Notes: generated by a model not told the origin, from the sequence alone. Positions 35,532 to 45,117 are shown, counted from the stretch's first letter. The stretch: DNA of 64,000 nucleotides from Aquimarina aquimarini (GCF_900299535.1 NZ_OMKE01000049.1:62001-126000); one strand, 5' to 3'. Made by a program: numbers and translations.

Positions 35532-38500
35532 TTATTGAATTGCAATTATACTTTCGATTTCTATAAGTGTTTGATTGTAAATATTCAAAAACTCTAAATA
35601 CTTGGTTTTGATACCCAAAGAACGATTAAGCCCTTGTACATATTCTATATACCCAATAGCTCCTTCTTTGAATGCCAACAGGGACTGTTTTAATAACAGT
35701 TCTGATTGTGAAATCGCATTTTTCTTATAATACGATATGTTTTTTTTATTTTTCTGAAGCTGATGCATCAGTGATTTCAACTGTGTGTTGACCTCGTTTT
35801 CTATCACTTTGATTCGTGTCTCACTCTCTTTTTGATATATTTTGGCTACTTTGATCTTTGCTGAATGAGGTTTACTCCATATAGGAATAGCCAACCCTAA
35901 TTGTACACCAGTAAATCGATCTGATGTATCAAAAACTGTTGACGTCCCATTTTTTCTTTCTCCTGGACCATTAAACGATTGATTAAAATAACCCAATGTA
36001 ATATCAGGAAGCATCTCTGATACTGCTACCGATTTTTTAAGTTCTGCAATGGTAATTTGCTCTTTATAAAAAGACACCTCAGGATTTTTTTCTATCCCTT
36101 CTATATTTTGTGAGATCAAGAGGGGCTCTGGCTTCATTTCTAAGCTAGAAACATCGATATCAACTGCTGTTTCAGAGTTCATTAATTTTTGCATGACTAA
36201 CTGATATTCCTGTATAGCAGTAGTATTGTTTTGTATCTGTATTTGCAAATCAGCTAATTCTGCATTGGCAGTTGCTTTTTCTAGCGCATTACTCTCTCCT
36301 GTCTTGAAACGTAAATTTGCCACATACGCAAATCTCTGATAAATACTATCTTGTTTTTGCAATAGCTGTTGTTTACTCTTAAGAAACCATAGTTGATAAT
36401 AGGTAGATTTAAGCTGCTTTATCATCTCGTTTTGAACTACTTGTTCACGTAATTCACTAGATTTTATAATTGCTTTTGCTAGTTTATTCTGCTGAACATA
36501 TAGTGTAGGAAATGCAAATTTCTGACTGATACTAAAGCGACTATCGTTATCATAGTCACTATTTGTTTGTCCATATTCAAGACTGAATTTCATTTTTGGT
36601 AGATTAATACTTGTTCCTTTCAGCACACGTTTCTGTTCTGTTTGCAGTAATGCTACCTGTACATTTGGATTGTTTTCTAATCCTACTTTTATAATTTCTT
36701 CTAAATCTTGATACACCACTCTTTGTATATCTGCCTGTGCACGTATTGAGGTTATATTACCAAATAACCCAAACAATACTAATAATGGAAGTACTTTTTT
36801 TATTGGTTTCATTTGTATTCTTTTTTCAAAATAATAGTATAGAATAGGTAATACTACTAGGGTCAAAAAGGTAGCCGTAATCAACCCGCCTATCACTACT
36901 GTTGCTAGAGGTCGTTGTACTTCTGCCCCTGAGGTTTGAGAGATTGCCATTGGCAAAAACCCTAACGAAGCTACTGTGGCTGTCATAATTACAGGGCGCA
37001 ACCTAGTTTTGGTACCTTTATAAATGCGTTCGAAAACATCAACAATCCCTTGTTTTTTTAATCTATTGAATTCTGCTATCAGTACTATACCATTTAGTAC
37101 AGCAACTCCAAATAAAGCTATAAAACCTACTCCTGCAGAAATACTAAAAGGTAGATCTCTAACCCAAAGTGCAAAAACTCCTCCTATGGCAGAAAGAGGG
37201 ATAGCGGTAAAAATTAGAACACCTTGCTTCAAAGATCCAAAGGTAAAATACAGCAATATAAAAATAAGGAGTAATGCCAATGGCACTGCAATTGCCAATC
37301 GATTTTTAGCTTTAATTAGGTTCTCAAACTGACCTCCATAAGCTACTGTATAACCTGAGTCCATTTTTACCTGAGCATCTATTTTTGATTCTATTTCTTG
37401 TACTACACTTTCTACATCCCGATTACGCACATTAAAAGCAACGATGATCCTCCTTCTGGTATTATCCCTTTGTACTTGATAGGGACCATCTTTGATAGCT
37501 ACTTCTGCTACTTGCTGTAATGGGATCTGCTCTCCATTATGTCCATTTATATAAAGATTTTGCACATCGGTGACACTAGTTCTGTTATTATTATCTAGTC
37601 GTACTACCAGATCAAAACGTTTTTCTCCTTCATAAACCAATCCAGCAGAAGCACCTGCAAAAGCTGCCTGTATGGTATTATTTACTGTTTTGATATCTAA
37701 TCCATATTTTGCCAATTGCGCCCTGTTGTAATCAATGACGATCTGAGGTACTCCTGTTACTTCTTCAACATAAACATCTACAGCCCCTTCTACTGTATGG
37801 GCTATTTTACCTATCTGATTTGCATAGAATGAGAGTTGCTTAAGATCTTCTCCATACACTTTTATTGCCACATCTTGTCGAACCCCTGTCATGAGTTCAT
37901 TGAAACGCATTTGTATCGGTTGTTGAAAACCAAAAGCTACTCCAGGAATCACTTCTAAGGCTTCCCCCATTTTGTGTGCTAATTCTGATCTATTTGTAGC
38001 TGATACCCATTCTGATTTATCTTTGAGGATAATCATCATATCTGCTGCCTCTACTGGCATGGGGTCAGTTGGTATTTCTCCTGATCCAATTTTTGAAACC
38101 ACTTGTAAAACTTCGGGAAACTCATCAAGCAATATTTTTTCTGCTTTGGTTGTCGCTTTTATCGTATTAGATAACGAACTCCCTGTAAGTACTCTGGTTT
38201 CTACTGCAAAATCCCCTTCTTCTAATATGGGTATAAATTCACCCCCTAGAGTATTAAACACCAAATACGCTACTATAAAAAGTCCTGATGTAATAGCTAG
38301 GATTAGTATTCTGCTACGCATCGACCATTTGATTATAGGTTCATATAGCTTATAAAAGAAATTCATGATTCTATCAGAAATATTTTCTTTATGTGTTCCT
38401 TTCTTATTCAACACCAAAGCAGATACCATAGGAACATATGTGAGAGATAGTATGAAGGCTCCCATAATGGCAAAACCTACAGTTTTTGCCATTGGGCCAA

Positions 38501-39920
38501 ACATTTTCCCTTCGGTTCCTACCAATGCCAAAATGGGCAGGTACACAATAAGTATAATAATCTCTCCAAAAGCAGCAGAGTTTCTGATTTTACTGGCAGA
38601 AGCATACACCTCATCATCCATCTCTTTTTGGGTCATTCTTTTTGTAAGTTTTAAAGCCCCAAGATGAAATACTGTTGCTTCAACAATGATTACAGCTCCA
38701 TCTACTATCAATCCAAAATCAATAGCACCAAGACTCATTAAATTTGCAGAAACCCCAAAAAGATGCATCATTCCAAAAGCAAATAATAAGGATAGTGGAA
38801 TAACAGATGCTGTAATCAATCCTGCACGCCAGTTCCCTAATAATATCAAAAGAATGAATATAACAATGAGTGCACCTTCTACAAGGTTTGTTGTTACAGT
38901 TCCTATGGCATTATTTACAAGTTTTGTTCTATCCAAAAATGGTTCTATAACGACCCCTTCTGGTAAAGTTTTACTTATAGATGCCATTTTATTTTTTACA
39001 TTTTTGATGACTTCGGCAGAATTTGCTCCTTTTAGCATCATTACAATAGCGCTTACCACTTCTCCTTCTCCATTTCGAGTGGTAGCCCCATAACGAATTG
39101 CTTTTCCCATTTGCACTATGGCAACATCATTAATCAAAATAGGAATCCCATCTGTAGTTTGCTTAATCAATATATTCTCTATATCTGCAATACTACCTAT
39201 TAGCCCTTCACTTCTGATAAATAGAGATTTATCATTTTTTTCGATATAGGCACCTCCTGTATTTTGATTGTTATTCTGTAATGCATTGAATATTTCTGAG
39301 ATAGATACATTCATAGCGTTTAATCGTTCTGGACGTATAGCTACCTCATATTGCTTAAGATATCCACCAAAACTACTCACATCTGCCACTCCTGGCGTGC
39401 CTAGCAATTGGCGTTTTATAATCCAATCTTGGATAGTTCGTAAAGCTGAAGCATCATACTGATCTTCATATCCTGACTCAGTGGTAATAACGTATTGATA
39501 TATCTCACCCAATCCAGTAGTGAGAGGCGCTATCTCTGGTTTACCAATATTAGCAGGGATTTGTGATTGCACTTCTACAAGACGCTCGCTAACTTGTTGT
39601 CTTGCCCAATAAATATCTGTTTTCTCATCAAAGACAATGGTCACTACGGATAATCCAAAACGAGAAAAAGAGCGTATTTCTTCAATCTCAGGAATGGTAG
39701 CCATTGTAATTTCAACAGGAAAAGTAAGTAGTCGTTCTATCTCTGGTGCTGCAAGAGTAGGTGAAGAGGTTATCACCTGTACCTGATTGTTTGTTATATC
39801 AGGAACCGCATCTACTGGTAACTGTTTTAGAGAGTATATCCCCCAAACAATTAATGCAAATGTTAGTATTCCTATAATCAATTTATGAGTTATAGAATAC
39901 CTAATTATGGTATTAAGCAT
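35532..39920 (-). CDS. czcA: Heavy-metal RND pump fused to a TolC-like outer-membrane factor (CzcA-CzcC fusion)
   Basis: A 1462-residue fusion. Residues 1-1036 form a complete HME-RND transporter with twelve predicted membrane segments and two periplasmic loops. The ion motif DFGLIVDGAVIIVE has D401, D407 and E414, almost identical in place to CzcA D402/D408/E415, suggesting divalent cations (Zn, Co, Cd) rather than the Cu/Ag pattern. From M1037 a second complete protein follows: an internal signal-peptide-like stretch (PIKKVLPLLVLFGLF ... IRAQA) and then an about 400-residue OEP/TolC fold with two coiled-coil repeats. A single open frame spans both. It is the middle gene between the Cys/His-rich gene and czcB. 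Similar fusions are known among Bacteroidota as long CusA/CzcA entries. Confidence 0.93.
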   Translation of the reverse strand: MLNTIIRYSITHKLIIGILTFALIVWGIYSLKQLPVDAVPDITNNQVQVITSSPTLAAPEIERLLTFPVEITMATIPEIEEIRSFSRFGLSVVTIVFDEKTDIYWARQQVSERLVEVQSQIPANIGKPEIAPLTTGLGEIYQYVITTESGYEDQYDASALRTIQDWIIKRQLLGTPGVADVSSFGGYLKQYEVAIRPERLNAMNVSISEIFNALQNNNQNTGGAYIEKNDKSLFIRSEGLIGSIADIENILIKQTTDGIPILINDVAIVQMGKAIRYGATTRNGEGEVVSAIVMMLKGANSAEVIKNVKNKMASISKTLPEGVVIEPFLDRTKLVNNAIGTVTTNLVEGALIVIFILLILLGNWRAGLITASVIPLSLLFAFGMMHLFGVSANLMSLGAIDFGLIVDGAVIIVEATVFHLGALKLTKRMTQKEMDDEVYASASKIRNSAAFGEIIILIVYLPILALVGTEGKMFGPMAKTVGFAIMGAFILSLTYVPMVSALVLNKKGTHKENISDRIMNFFYKLYEPIIKWSMRSRILILAITSGLFIVAYLVFNTLGGEFIPILEEGDFAVETRVLTGSSLSNTIKATTKAEKILLDEFPEVLQVVSKIGSGEIPTDPMPVEAADMMIILKDKSEWVSATNRSELAHKMGEALEVIPGVAFGFQQPIQMRFNELMTGVRQDVAIKVYGEDLKQLSFYANQIGKIAHTVEGAVDVYVEEVTGVPQIVIDYNRAQLAKYGLDIKTVNNTIQAAFAGASAGLVYEGEKRFDLVVRLDNNNRTSVTDVQNLYINGHNGEQIPLQQVAEVAIKDGPYQVQRDNTRRRIIVAFNVRNRDVESVVQEIESKIDAQVKMDSGYTVAYGGQFENLIKAKNRLAIAVPLALLLIFILLYFTFGSLKQGVLIFTAIPLSAIGGVFALWVRDLPFSISAGVGFIALFGVAVLNGIVLIAEFNRLKKQGIVDVFERIYKGTKTRLRPVIMTATVASLGFLPMAISQTSGAEVQRPLATVVIGGLITATFLTLVVLPILYYYFEKRIQMKPIKKVLPLLVLFGLFGNITSIRAQADIQRVVYQDLEEIIKVGLENNPNVQVALLQTEQKRVLKGTSINLPKMKFSLEYGQTNSDYDNDSRFSISQKFAFPTLYVQQNKLAKAIIKSSELREQVVQNEMIKQLKSTYYQLWFLKSKQQLLQKQDSIYQRFAYVANLRFKTGESNALEKATANAELADLQIQIQNNTTAIQEYQLVMQKLMNSETAVDIDVSSLEMKPEPLLISQNIEGIEKNPEVSFYKEQITIAELKKSVAVSEMLPDITLGYFNQSFNGPGERKNGTSTVFDTSDRFTGVQLGLAIPIWSKPHSAKIKVAKIYQKESETRIKVIENEVNTQLKSLMHQLQKNKKNISYYKKNAISQSELLLKQSLLAFKEGAIGYIEYVQGLNRSLGIKTKYLEFLNIYNQTLIEIESIIAIQ

Positions 39921-39970
39921 ATTATATTTTTAATTCAGTTATGTATTACGATATGCTTCATTTTTTTAAT

Positions 39971-40018
39971 AAGACATATCGATTATAGTGAGTCTTCTCT
40001 TTAAAAAGAAGACATATC
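39971..40018. promoter_or_regulatory. Direct repeats and hairpin upstream of the metal-efflux pump
   Basis: AAGACATATC occurs twice (39971-39980 and 40009-40018), with GTCTTCT/AGAAGAC (39992-39998, 40007-40013) able to form a small hairpin between. It is located in the short region between the Cys/His-rich gene and the pump start. A metal-responsive operator or an attenuator-like element is possible; no regulator gene is adjacent. Confidence 0.35.
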
Positions 40019-40044
40019 AGGACGTAGTTATCCTTTAAACTGAA

Positions 40045-40359
40045 CTAAACTTTGGGGGGTTGAAAAGGTAAATCGAGAATCTCTTTACCTGCACTATCAA
40101 AATGAGTAAATAATTGAGGATACATTTCTGGTGATAGTAATTGATATGAATTAATATCAAAATCAACCACATGTACATGACAGCAATGACATTGACAAAA
40201 AGGAGAACACAAATCATTTTCTGTAGAGTGATTGTGAGTATCTCCTGCACATGCTGAAATTTCTAATTGTGTGTTTTCTGCAATAGGAATATCATCATTG
40301 CATGGCATAAGATTAAGTGCCAAGAAATAGATTGATAATATGAATGCAAGTATCTTCAC
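40045..40359 (-). CDS. Small Cys/His-rich exported protein (DUF6660-like)
   Basis: A 104-residue protein with an N-terminal signal (FILSIYFLALNLMPC) and a mature region dense in metal ligands: several His and Cys, including CAGDTHNHST and LCSPFCQCHCCHVHV. It then ends in an acidic/aromatic tail (DLPFQPPKV). Its position upstream of the fused RND pump and the adaptor suggests periplasmic metal binding or sensing for the efflux system. I recall similar 'DUF6660'-type proteins beside metal RND operons in Flavobacteriaceae. Whether it binds Cu, Zn or another ion cannot be told here. The ATG at 40359 lies just after a TATCTTTG -7-like box (40371-40364, minus strand). Confidence 0.8.
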   Translation of the reverse strand: MKILAFILSIYFLALNLMPCNDDIPIAENTQLEISACAGDTHNHSTENDLCSPFCQCHCCHVHVVDFDINSYQLLSPEMYPQLFTHFDSAGKEILDLPFQPPKV

Positions 40360-40474
40360 AATTCAAAGATAATAATATTATAGCCAATATGCTCTGCTTC
40401 ATATTCACAAAAAAACTGTTATATAATGTTTAAGAGAGATAGAATAAGTCAGGAAACAAATAACAACTTATCTT

Positions 40475-40921
40475 CTAGTTATATCTAACGACTTCATACA
40501 TTGTATTGCTCATATCAGAACATAGATTTTCTCTTACTTTAAAAAATACTTCTTTGTCTTTACTTATATCTTGAGTTAGATTTTTGAAATCATTTGCTGG
40601 AGAATTCACAAAACCAAAAACGATCTCTTGTCCAGCGCTAATCATATTAACAATACCTGCTCCCGAATTAATAATTCTTTTTATCCTTACACTTGTAGTT
40701 GCTTTAAATTTTTTATCACAGAGCATTCCATCTTTTTTCAGTTCTTGCACTACAGCAACCAAATGAACTGTATTGGGGTCAACAGCTATACTCTGAGTAT
40801 CACCAAACTTAGGCTTTTCTACTTTAGATATAGTGTCTTTAATTCCTTTTTCTTGTGCAACACTATTAGATTTACAAGAAAACAATAATATTGCCAGTAC
40901 TACATATAGTATTTTGGTCAT
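40475..40921 (-). CDS. Hypothetical lipoprotein
   Basis: A 148-residue protein with a lipobox signal (AILLFSC) and a mature domain that is mostly beta (DPNTVHLVAVVQELKK ... TTSVRIKRIINSGAGIVNMI). Two Cys (LCDKK and LCSD) are present in the mature part. No named family recognised. It lies downstream, in its own direction, of the propeller gene and its terminator, and upstream of the Cys/His-rich gene with a 115-base gap. A link to metal efflux is possible only from position. Confidence 0.7.
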   Translation of the reverse strand: MTKILYVVLAILLFSCKSNSVAQEKGIKDTISKVEKPKFGDTQSIAVDPNTVHLVAVVQELKKDGMLCDKKFKATTSVRIKRIINSGAGIVNMISAGQEIVFGFVNSPANDFKNLTQDISKDKEVFFKVRENLCSDMSNTMYEVVRYN

Positions 40922-40935
40922 AATATAATTTTAAA

Positions 40936-40963
40936 AAAGAGGTTGAAAAATTCAACCTCTTTT
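40936..40963 (-). terminator. Terminator after the propeller cargo gene
   Basis: AAAGAGGTTGAA (40936-40947) pairs with TTCAACCTCTTT (40951-40962) around an AAA loop, with a T-run following on the minus strand. It is just downstream of the stop at 40976. Confidence 0.85.
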
Positions 40964-40975
40964 TATATATAGAAA

Positions 40976-43900
40976 TTATCGTTTTACAATTTTAAATGTA
41001 TTATTAGTTGTTCCTCCATAAACTCTTACTACATATAAACCTGCTGGCATACTTGATGCATTCCATGTCAAATCGGAATTTGCATCAATATTTCCTTTAG
41101 AATACACCAGATTACCCGTGTTATTAAAAATATTTATAGAAATTTTCTCGCTAGACTTTGAAGTTATTTTCTTAAGATTAAACGAGAACTGGTCGCTAGA
41201 TGGATTTGGGTATACCGAAATTCCTTTTTCTACATCCAATGTAGCTAGAGGCTCTGCTATTGAAGGGCCATTACCTGTGCTACCATCATCTACTGCTCCA
41301 TAAATCTGGAATATTTGATCAAGAGGATCTCTACCAAAAGCAATTGAAACAGGTGTCCAATCAATTGCTCCTGTACCAAATAAATCTAATTCATCTTTAA
41401 GATGTGGTTCTTGGCCAATTCCTCCATTTTGAGAAGCCCAGAACCATTGAGTTGAATCTGGGTTAAATGCCAGATTTGCGTATACTGATAGCCAGTAGCT
41501 TCCACTTTGTAGTGTTACTCCTTGCGGCAACATTAAATTCAAGTTTAAATCTGAAGGATCAGAAATCGGTACAATCTCTCCACTATTATATACCTCAGCA
41601 CCAGGAACACCTGCATTGTCTTCGTATATAACCACCGTTGCATTAGTTAATTGAGGTGAGTTATTTCCTGATCCAAAAGCTACAATTCTTTCTAATGTCC
41701 ATGTGTTTCCTGCTGGAATAACAAAATCATCCGCAGATTGCACTAGCCCGCCGAAATCTACAAAAAATTGAGATGGCAATGTTGATACAGAACCTGCTAC
41801 TTGCTCATAAACAGGAAGTTCAGATATTGACACTGTAAACCCTTCTGCTACTTGCTCATCTCCCGAGGTTGCTACAAGTCCTATGGTTGCTTTTCCTAAA
41901 CTATCAGGGGCAAAAGAAAGGGTAACTGTGTTCCCATCTAAAGTAGCTGTTACTAATTCTGGATTAGAATTGGTAAACTCAATATTTATTGGCGCTCCAC
42001 TAGAGTGCACAAATAAACCAGTAACATCTACTTGTATACTTTCACTATTTTCTGCAACTAAAAGATCTTCTAATAAATAAGCTACACTCAATGATGACTC
42101 TGGTAATTCATTAAATACAGGGAACCTGGCACTATATAATCCGCTACCATGAGCGGCTACCGCAATAAATCCATCTTTACGAGTTTTCACCTCATCTGTT
42201 ACTGCATTTCCTATAGCAAAAGGCTCTTTGATCCAACGAGTTCTTTCTCCATTTAACCTATTGGTGTAATATAACCCTGTACTTGTTGCTGCATATACTT
42301 TTTGTAATCGTGAACCAAAGAATCCCTGGCTACCTCCAAAAAATGCTGTACTTCTTACTGAGGGTCCATTACCACTTCCATCTGCATTTTCTTCTAGATT
42401 TCCACTGATATTAGTCCAAGTATCTCCTCCATCAACAGTAAGAAACACACTGATTACTCTATAATTTGAAAAAGTAACAATCACTCTATCAGAATTTGAA
42501 GGGTCAACATTGATATCATTTACAAATCCTTCTGGCAATCCTTTTCCTGTAGAAACATCTACTACTGTCTGATCATCTAAGTTAGCATTATCCATTCTAT
42601 AGATACCACCAGAGTTGGTACCGTAATACAATCTATTAGCTATTGGATATTTAGAAACATCCAATGATGTTATTGTTGTTCCTGCTGGTGTATCTGTATT
42701 TGGTAAATCTACCCAATTTACGGTTGCAAATGCATTAGAAAAAAGCGGAACTTCATCTAAATTGTTATTCCTCCATATTCTATTACCCGCTGGCAAATAC
42801 ATGATGTTATCATTATTTGGGTCTAAGATAAATGGAGTAATAAAAGCAAGATCATTTGCTCCTGCTGGTCTTATTCTTGTAAAGGACTGAAACACTCCTG
42901 CCTCATCAAAATTAAATCTGTATACATTTCCTCTTTGTGAAGAGACATATCTTGTTCTCCCATTATCTGCAATTGCACTATAAGCACCATCTCCTCCAAA
43001 ATCCTCTATCCAAGGTTCGATAGAACTTGTAGAAGATGTAAACCATGTACCATTATCCTGAAAACCAGCCACTAAATCATCACTGTTTGCCTCTGGATCA
43101 AAAGATACATGATATGGCTGTGTTGTTATATACCCATTATTTAAAGAAACCCAATCAACAGGTTCATCAGCAGAAGTTGATGTTGTAACATCCTCTGTCA
43201 CAAAGACTCCTCCATCATTACCTGATAGTACTTTATTAGGGTTAGATGGGTAAAATAATAATGCGTGTTGATCAGGGTGTTGATCAGGATATACACTTAC
43301 ATCGTTTTTTGGAGAATACCCTGCTATCCAACTTTCTTGCCCTGCAGGGGTTGTAAAACCAGTAGTTGATCTATAAATATTAGTTCCCCCTACAAACATT
43401 AAATTAGGGTCAACAGGACTCACCTTAACAATCATATTATACCCTCCTTGAAGGTTTAGATCTCCTACACGGCCTCCTATCCCTATAGGTAGATTTGCAC
43501 TTAAATCTGTCCATGTTTCTTCTGGTGTAGCTGCAGCTGCATCGTACTTAAATAAGAACGCTGGTCGGCCACCTTCATTTGGGTTTTGAGTAAAAAAGTA
43601 AACAACATTCTCGTTAGATGGATCAATACCCATCACCGTTCTTCCATAATCTACTGGTAAAAACTCAGGTGATATCTCTGTCCAAGTACCTACATCTCCA
43701 TTGGTAGCGGTAAAATATCCATTATTAGGAGTTCCCCCTGAATCAATCGTTGCATAGATTTGTCCTGTAGTTGTAATAGCAACCTCGGCAGTGTTATCAA
43801 AATCTCCTGCTAACACTTCTTCAAATGAATTCCCTCCATCTTTGGATTTATGAACCCCATTAAAAGTTCCTACAAAAATATCTCCATTAGTAGGATTAAT

Positions 43901-44662
43901 AGCAATCGAATTAATCAAATCAAAAGGAGAAAAAGCTCTTACGTCATTATCATTAGTAGCTTCCAAGAGTCTCCAGGATCTACCACCATTAATAGATTTG
44001 TACACTCCCGTTCCTTGAAAAAAAGCTCCTCCTGCACTTGCAGAGTTACCAAAGCGTTCTCCTGAACCATAATACCATGTATTATGCTTGCCAGGTCTAG
44101 GGTCTTGCACTATACAGGTAATACTTGGTGACTGCCTTCTATTGGTTACTTTTCTCCATGTTTTACCACTATCGGTAGAACGCCATAATCCTCCAGAAAC
44201 TCCTCCTGCTAGAATTATATTTTCATTGGTACGATCAATTGCTAATGCTCTTGTTCTTCCTCCTACATTATAAGGGCCTCTATTTTTCCAGTATGAAAAA
44301 CGACCTGCTTTAGAAGATTTTGCAGAATTGGTAATCGATTGTTTTGAATCGTTTCCTGTTGCAATTTTACTAGCAAAGCTAACTTCTTTAGTTCTGATTC
44401 CCAATGGAATCTCTCCTGTTTTGGGGTCTTTGAGTCTTTCAAATTCCCACTTCATTCTTTGTATCGCATTGTCTCCAACTTTTTTCACATTATCCTTAGA
44501 TCCATATTTACTATCATAAATTTTGGATTGTTTATAAAGCGAATGTCCTTTTACAGGCTGGTCTGCCTGATTTTTAAGTTGTTGCGAACTTACTGTAGTA
44601 ATGGCTCCAAAAAGAGAAGCCGCCCAAACTGACTGTCTTAGGCAAAATAAAAATCTTTTCAT
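40976..44662 (-). CDS. Sortilin/BNR-type beta-propeller protein, T9SS cargo
   Basis: A 1228-residue exported protein. It has a signal peptide (QSVWAASLFGAITTVSSQ), a short linker, and then a long propeller region (about 95-880) with many BNR/Asp-box-like blades: GGLWRSTDSGKTW, GVYKSINGGRSW, GVHKSKDGGNSF, VFLTVDGGDTWTN. An Ig/cadherin-like region follows (about 890-990), then a C-terminal module, and a terminal T9SS type A sorting domain with YPNPSSDQFSFNL and PAGLYVVRVYGG. Related proteins are annotated as glycosyl hydrolases, but no sialidase catalytic residues are evident to me, so binding or scaffold functions are equally possible. A -7-like box lies at 44690-44697. Confidence 0.9.
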   Translation of the reverse strand: MKRFLFCLRQSVWAASLFGAITTVSSQQLKNQADQPVKGHSLYKQSKIYDSKYGSKDNVKKVGDNAIQRMKWEFERLKDPKTGEIPLGIRTKEVSFASKIATGNDSKQSITNSAKSSKAGRFSYWKNRGPYNVGGRTRALAIDRTNENIILAGGVSGGLWRSTDSGKTWRKVTNRRQSPSITCIVQDPRPGKHNTWYYGSGERFGNSASAGGAFFQGTGVYKSINGGRSWRLLEATNDNDVRAFSPFDLINSIAINPTNGDIFVGTFNGVHKSKDGGNSFEEVLAGDFDNTAEVAITTTGQIYATIDSGGTPNNGYFTATNGDVGTWTEISPEFLPVDYGRTVMGIDPSNENVVYFFTQNPNEGGRPAFLFKYDAAAATPEETWTDLSANLPIGIGGRVGDLNLQGGYNMIVKVSPVDPNLMFVGGTNIYRSTTGFTTPAGQESWIAGYSPKNDVSVYPDQHPDQHALLFYPSNPNKVLSGNDGGVFVTEDVTTSTSADEPVDWVSLNNGYITTQPYHVSFDPEANSDDLVAGFQDNGTWFTSSTSSIEPWIEDFGGDGAYSAIADNGRTRYVSSQRGNVYRFNFDEAGVFQSFTRIRPAGANDLAFITPFILDPNNDNIMYLPAGNRIWRNNNLDEVPLFSNAFATVNWVDLPNTDTPAGTTITSLDVSKYPIANRLYYGTNSGGIYRMDNANLDDQTVVDVSTGKGLPEGFVNDINVDPSNSDRVIVTFSNYRVISVFLTVDGGDTWTNISGNLEENADGSGNGPSVRSTAFFGGSQGFFGSRLQKVYAATSTGLYYTNRLNGERTRWIKEPFAIGNAVTDEVKTRKDGFIAVAAHGSGLYSARFPVFNELPESSLSVAYLLEDLLVAENSESIQVDVTGLFVHSSGAPINIEFTNSNPELVTATLDGNTVTLSFAPDSLGKATIGLVATSGDEQVAEGFTVSISELPVYEQVAGSVSTLPSQFFVDFGGLVQSADDFVIPAGNTWTLERIVAFGSGNNSPQLTNATVVIYEDNAGVPGAEVYNSGEIVPISDPSDLNLNLMLPQGVTLQSGSYWLSVYANLAFNPDSTQWFWASQNGGIGQEPHLKDELDLFGTGAIDWTPVSIAFGRDPLDQIFQIYGAVDDGSTGNGPSIAEPLATLDVEKGISVYPNPSSDQFSFNLKKITSKSSEKISINIFNNTGNLVYSKGNIDANSDLTWNASSMPAGLYVVRVYGGTTNNTFKIVKR

Positions 44663-44689
44663 TTTTTAAGCTGATTTGTGAGTGATTCT

Positions 44690-44697
44690 CAAAACTA
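44690..44697 (-). promoter_or_regulatory. Possible -7 box of the propeller gene
   Basis: On the minus strand the sequence reads TAGTTTTG, an exact TAnnTTTG match, 28 bases before the start codon. No -33 TTG at the usual distance. Confidence 0.3.
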
Positions 44698-44748
44698 GCT
44701 TAATTTTTTGAATTATTTTATTAAAATTTATGAAAAATTATGATTTTT

Positions 44749-45117
44749 TTATTCTTTTGATAACACGAATTCTAAATTTTTCGTAATCACATGGCATATA
44801 TCTTCGGTCACAATAACGGGATCACTTACTATCGAGATATAACCTGTTTTACTTATTGATATAACATATGTTCCTTTGCGCTCATATGCTCCTATAAAAA
44901 GATTGGTCCCTTTTACATTTTCTAATGTTTCTGAGTATTGTCCATCGGTAGCCATTACTATAATACCTTCTGTCAAAACTGCTCCACTTGTAGCATCTTT
45001 AATAATGATTTCTAATCCTGGTCTGGCTTCTTCTGTGCATAATATAGGATCTTCTGTAGTATCATCACTTGTGCAGGACACACTAATAACTAATAAAATC
45101 AAAAAGATTTTTTTCAT
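44749..45117 (-). CDS. Small lipoprotein with a carboxypeptidase-regulatory-like beta domain
   Basis: From ATG 45117 the protein is 122 residues with a lipobox (VISVSC) and a mature beta-sandwich resembling carboxypeptidase regulatory-like/PEGA folds (ARPGLEIIIKDATSGAVLTEGIIVM ... GTYVISISKTGYISI). A longer reading from 45171 would add 18 residues ahead of the basic signal-peptide start and is rejected. Function unknown. It lies between the propeller gene and the ALDH7 terminator; the 86-base gap before the propeller gene does not show a terminator, so cotranscription is possible. Confidence 0.7.
   Translation of the reverse strand: MKKIFLILLVISVSCTSDDTTEDPILCTEEARPGLEIIIKDATSGAVLTEGIIVMATDGQYSETLENVKGTNLFIGAYERKGTYVISISKTGYISIVSDPVIVTEDICHVITKNLEFVLSKE

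Noticed and set aside
38365..39093. Two plus-strand ORFs of 100-135 codons inside the pump gene
   Set aside because: Antisense shadows of the RND coding sequence; no independent signals.
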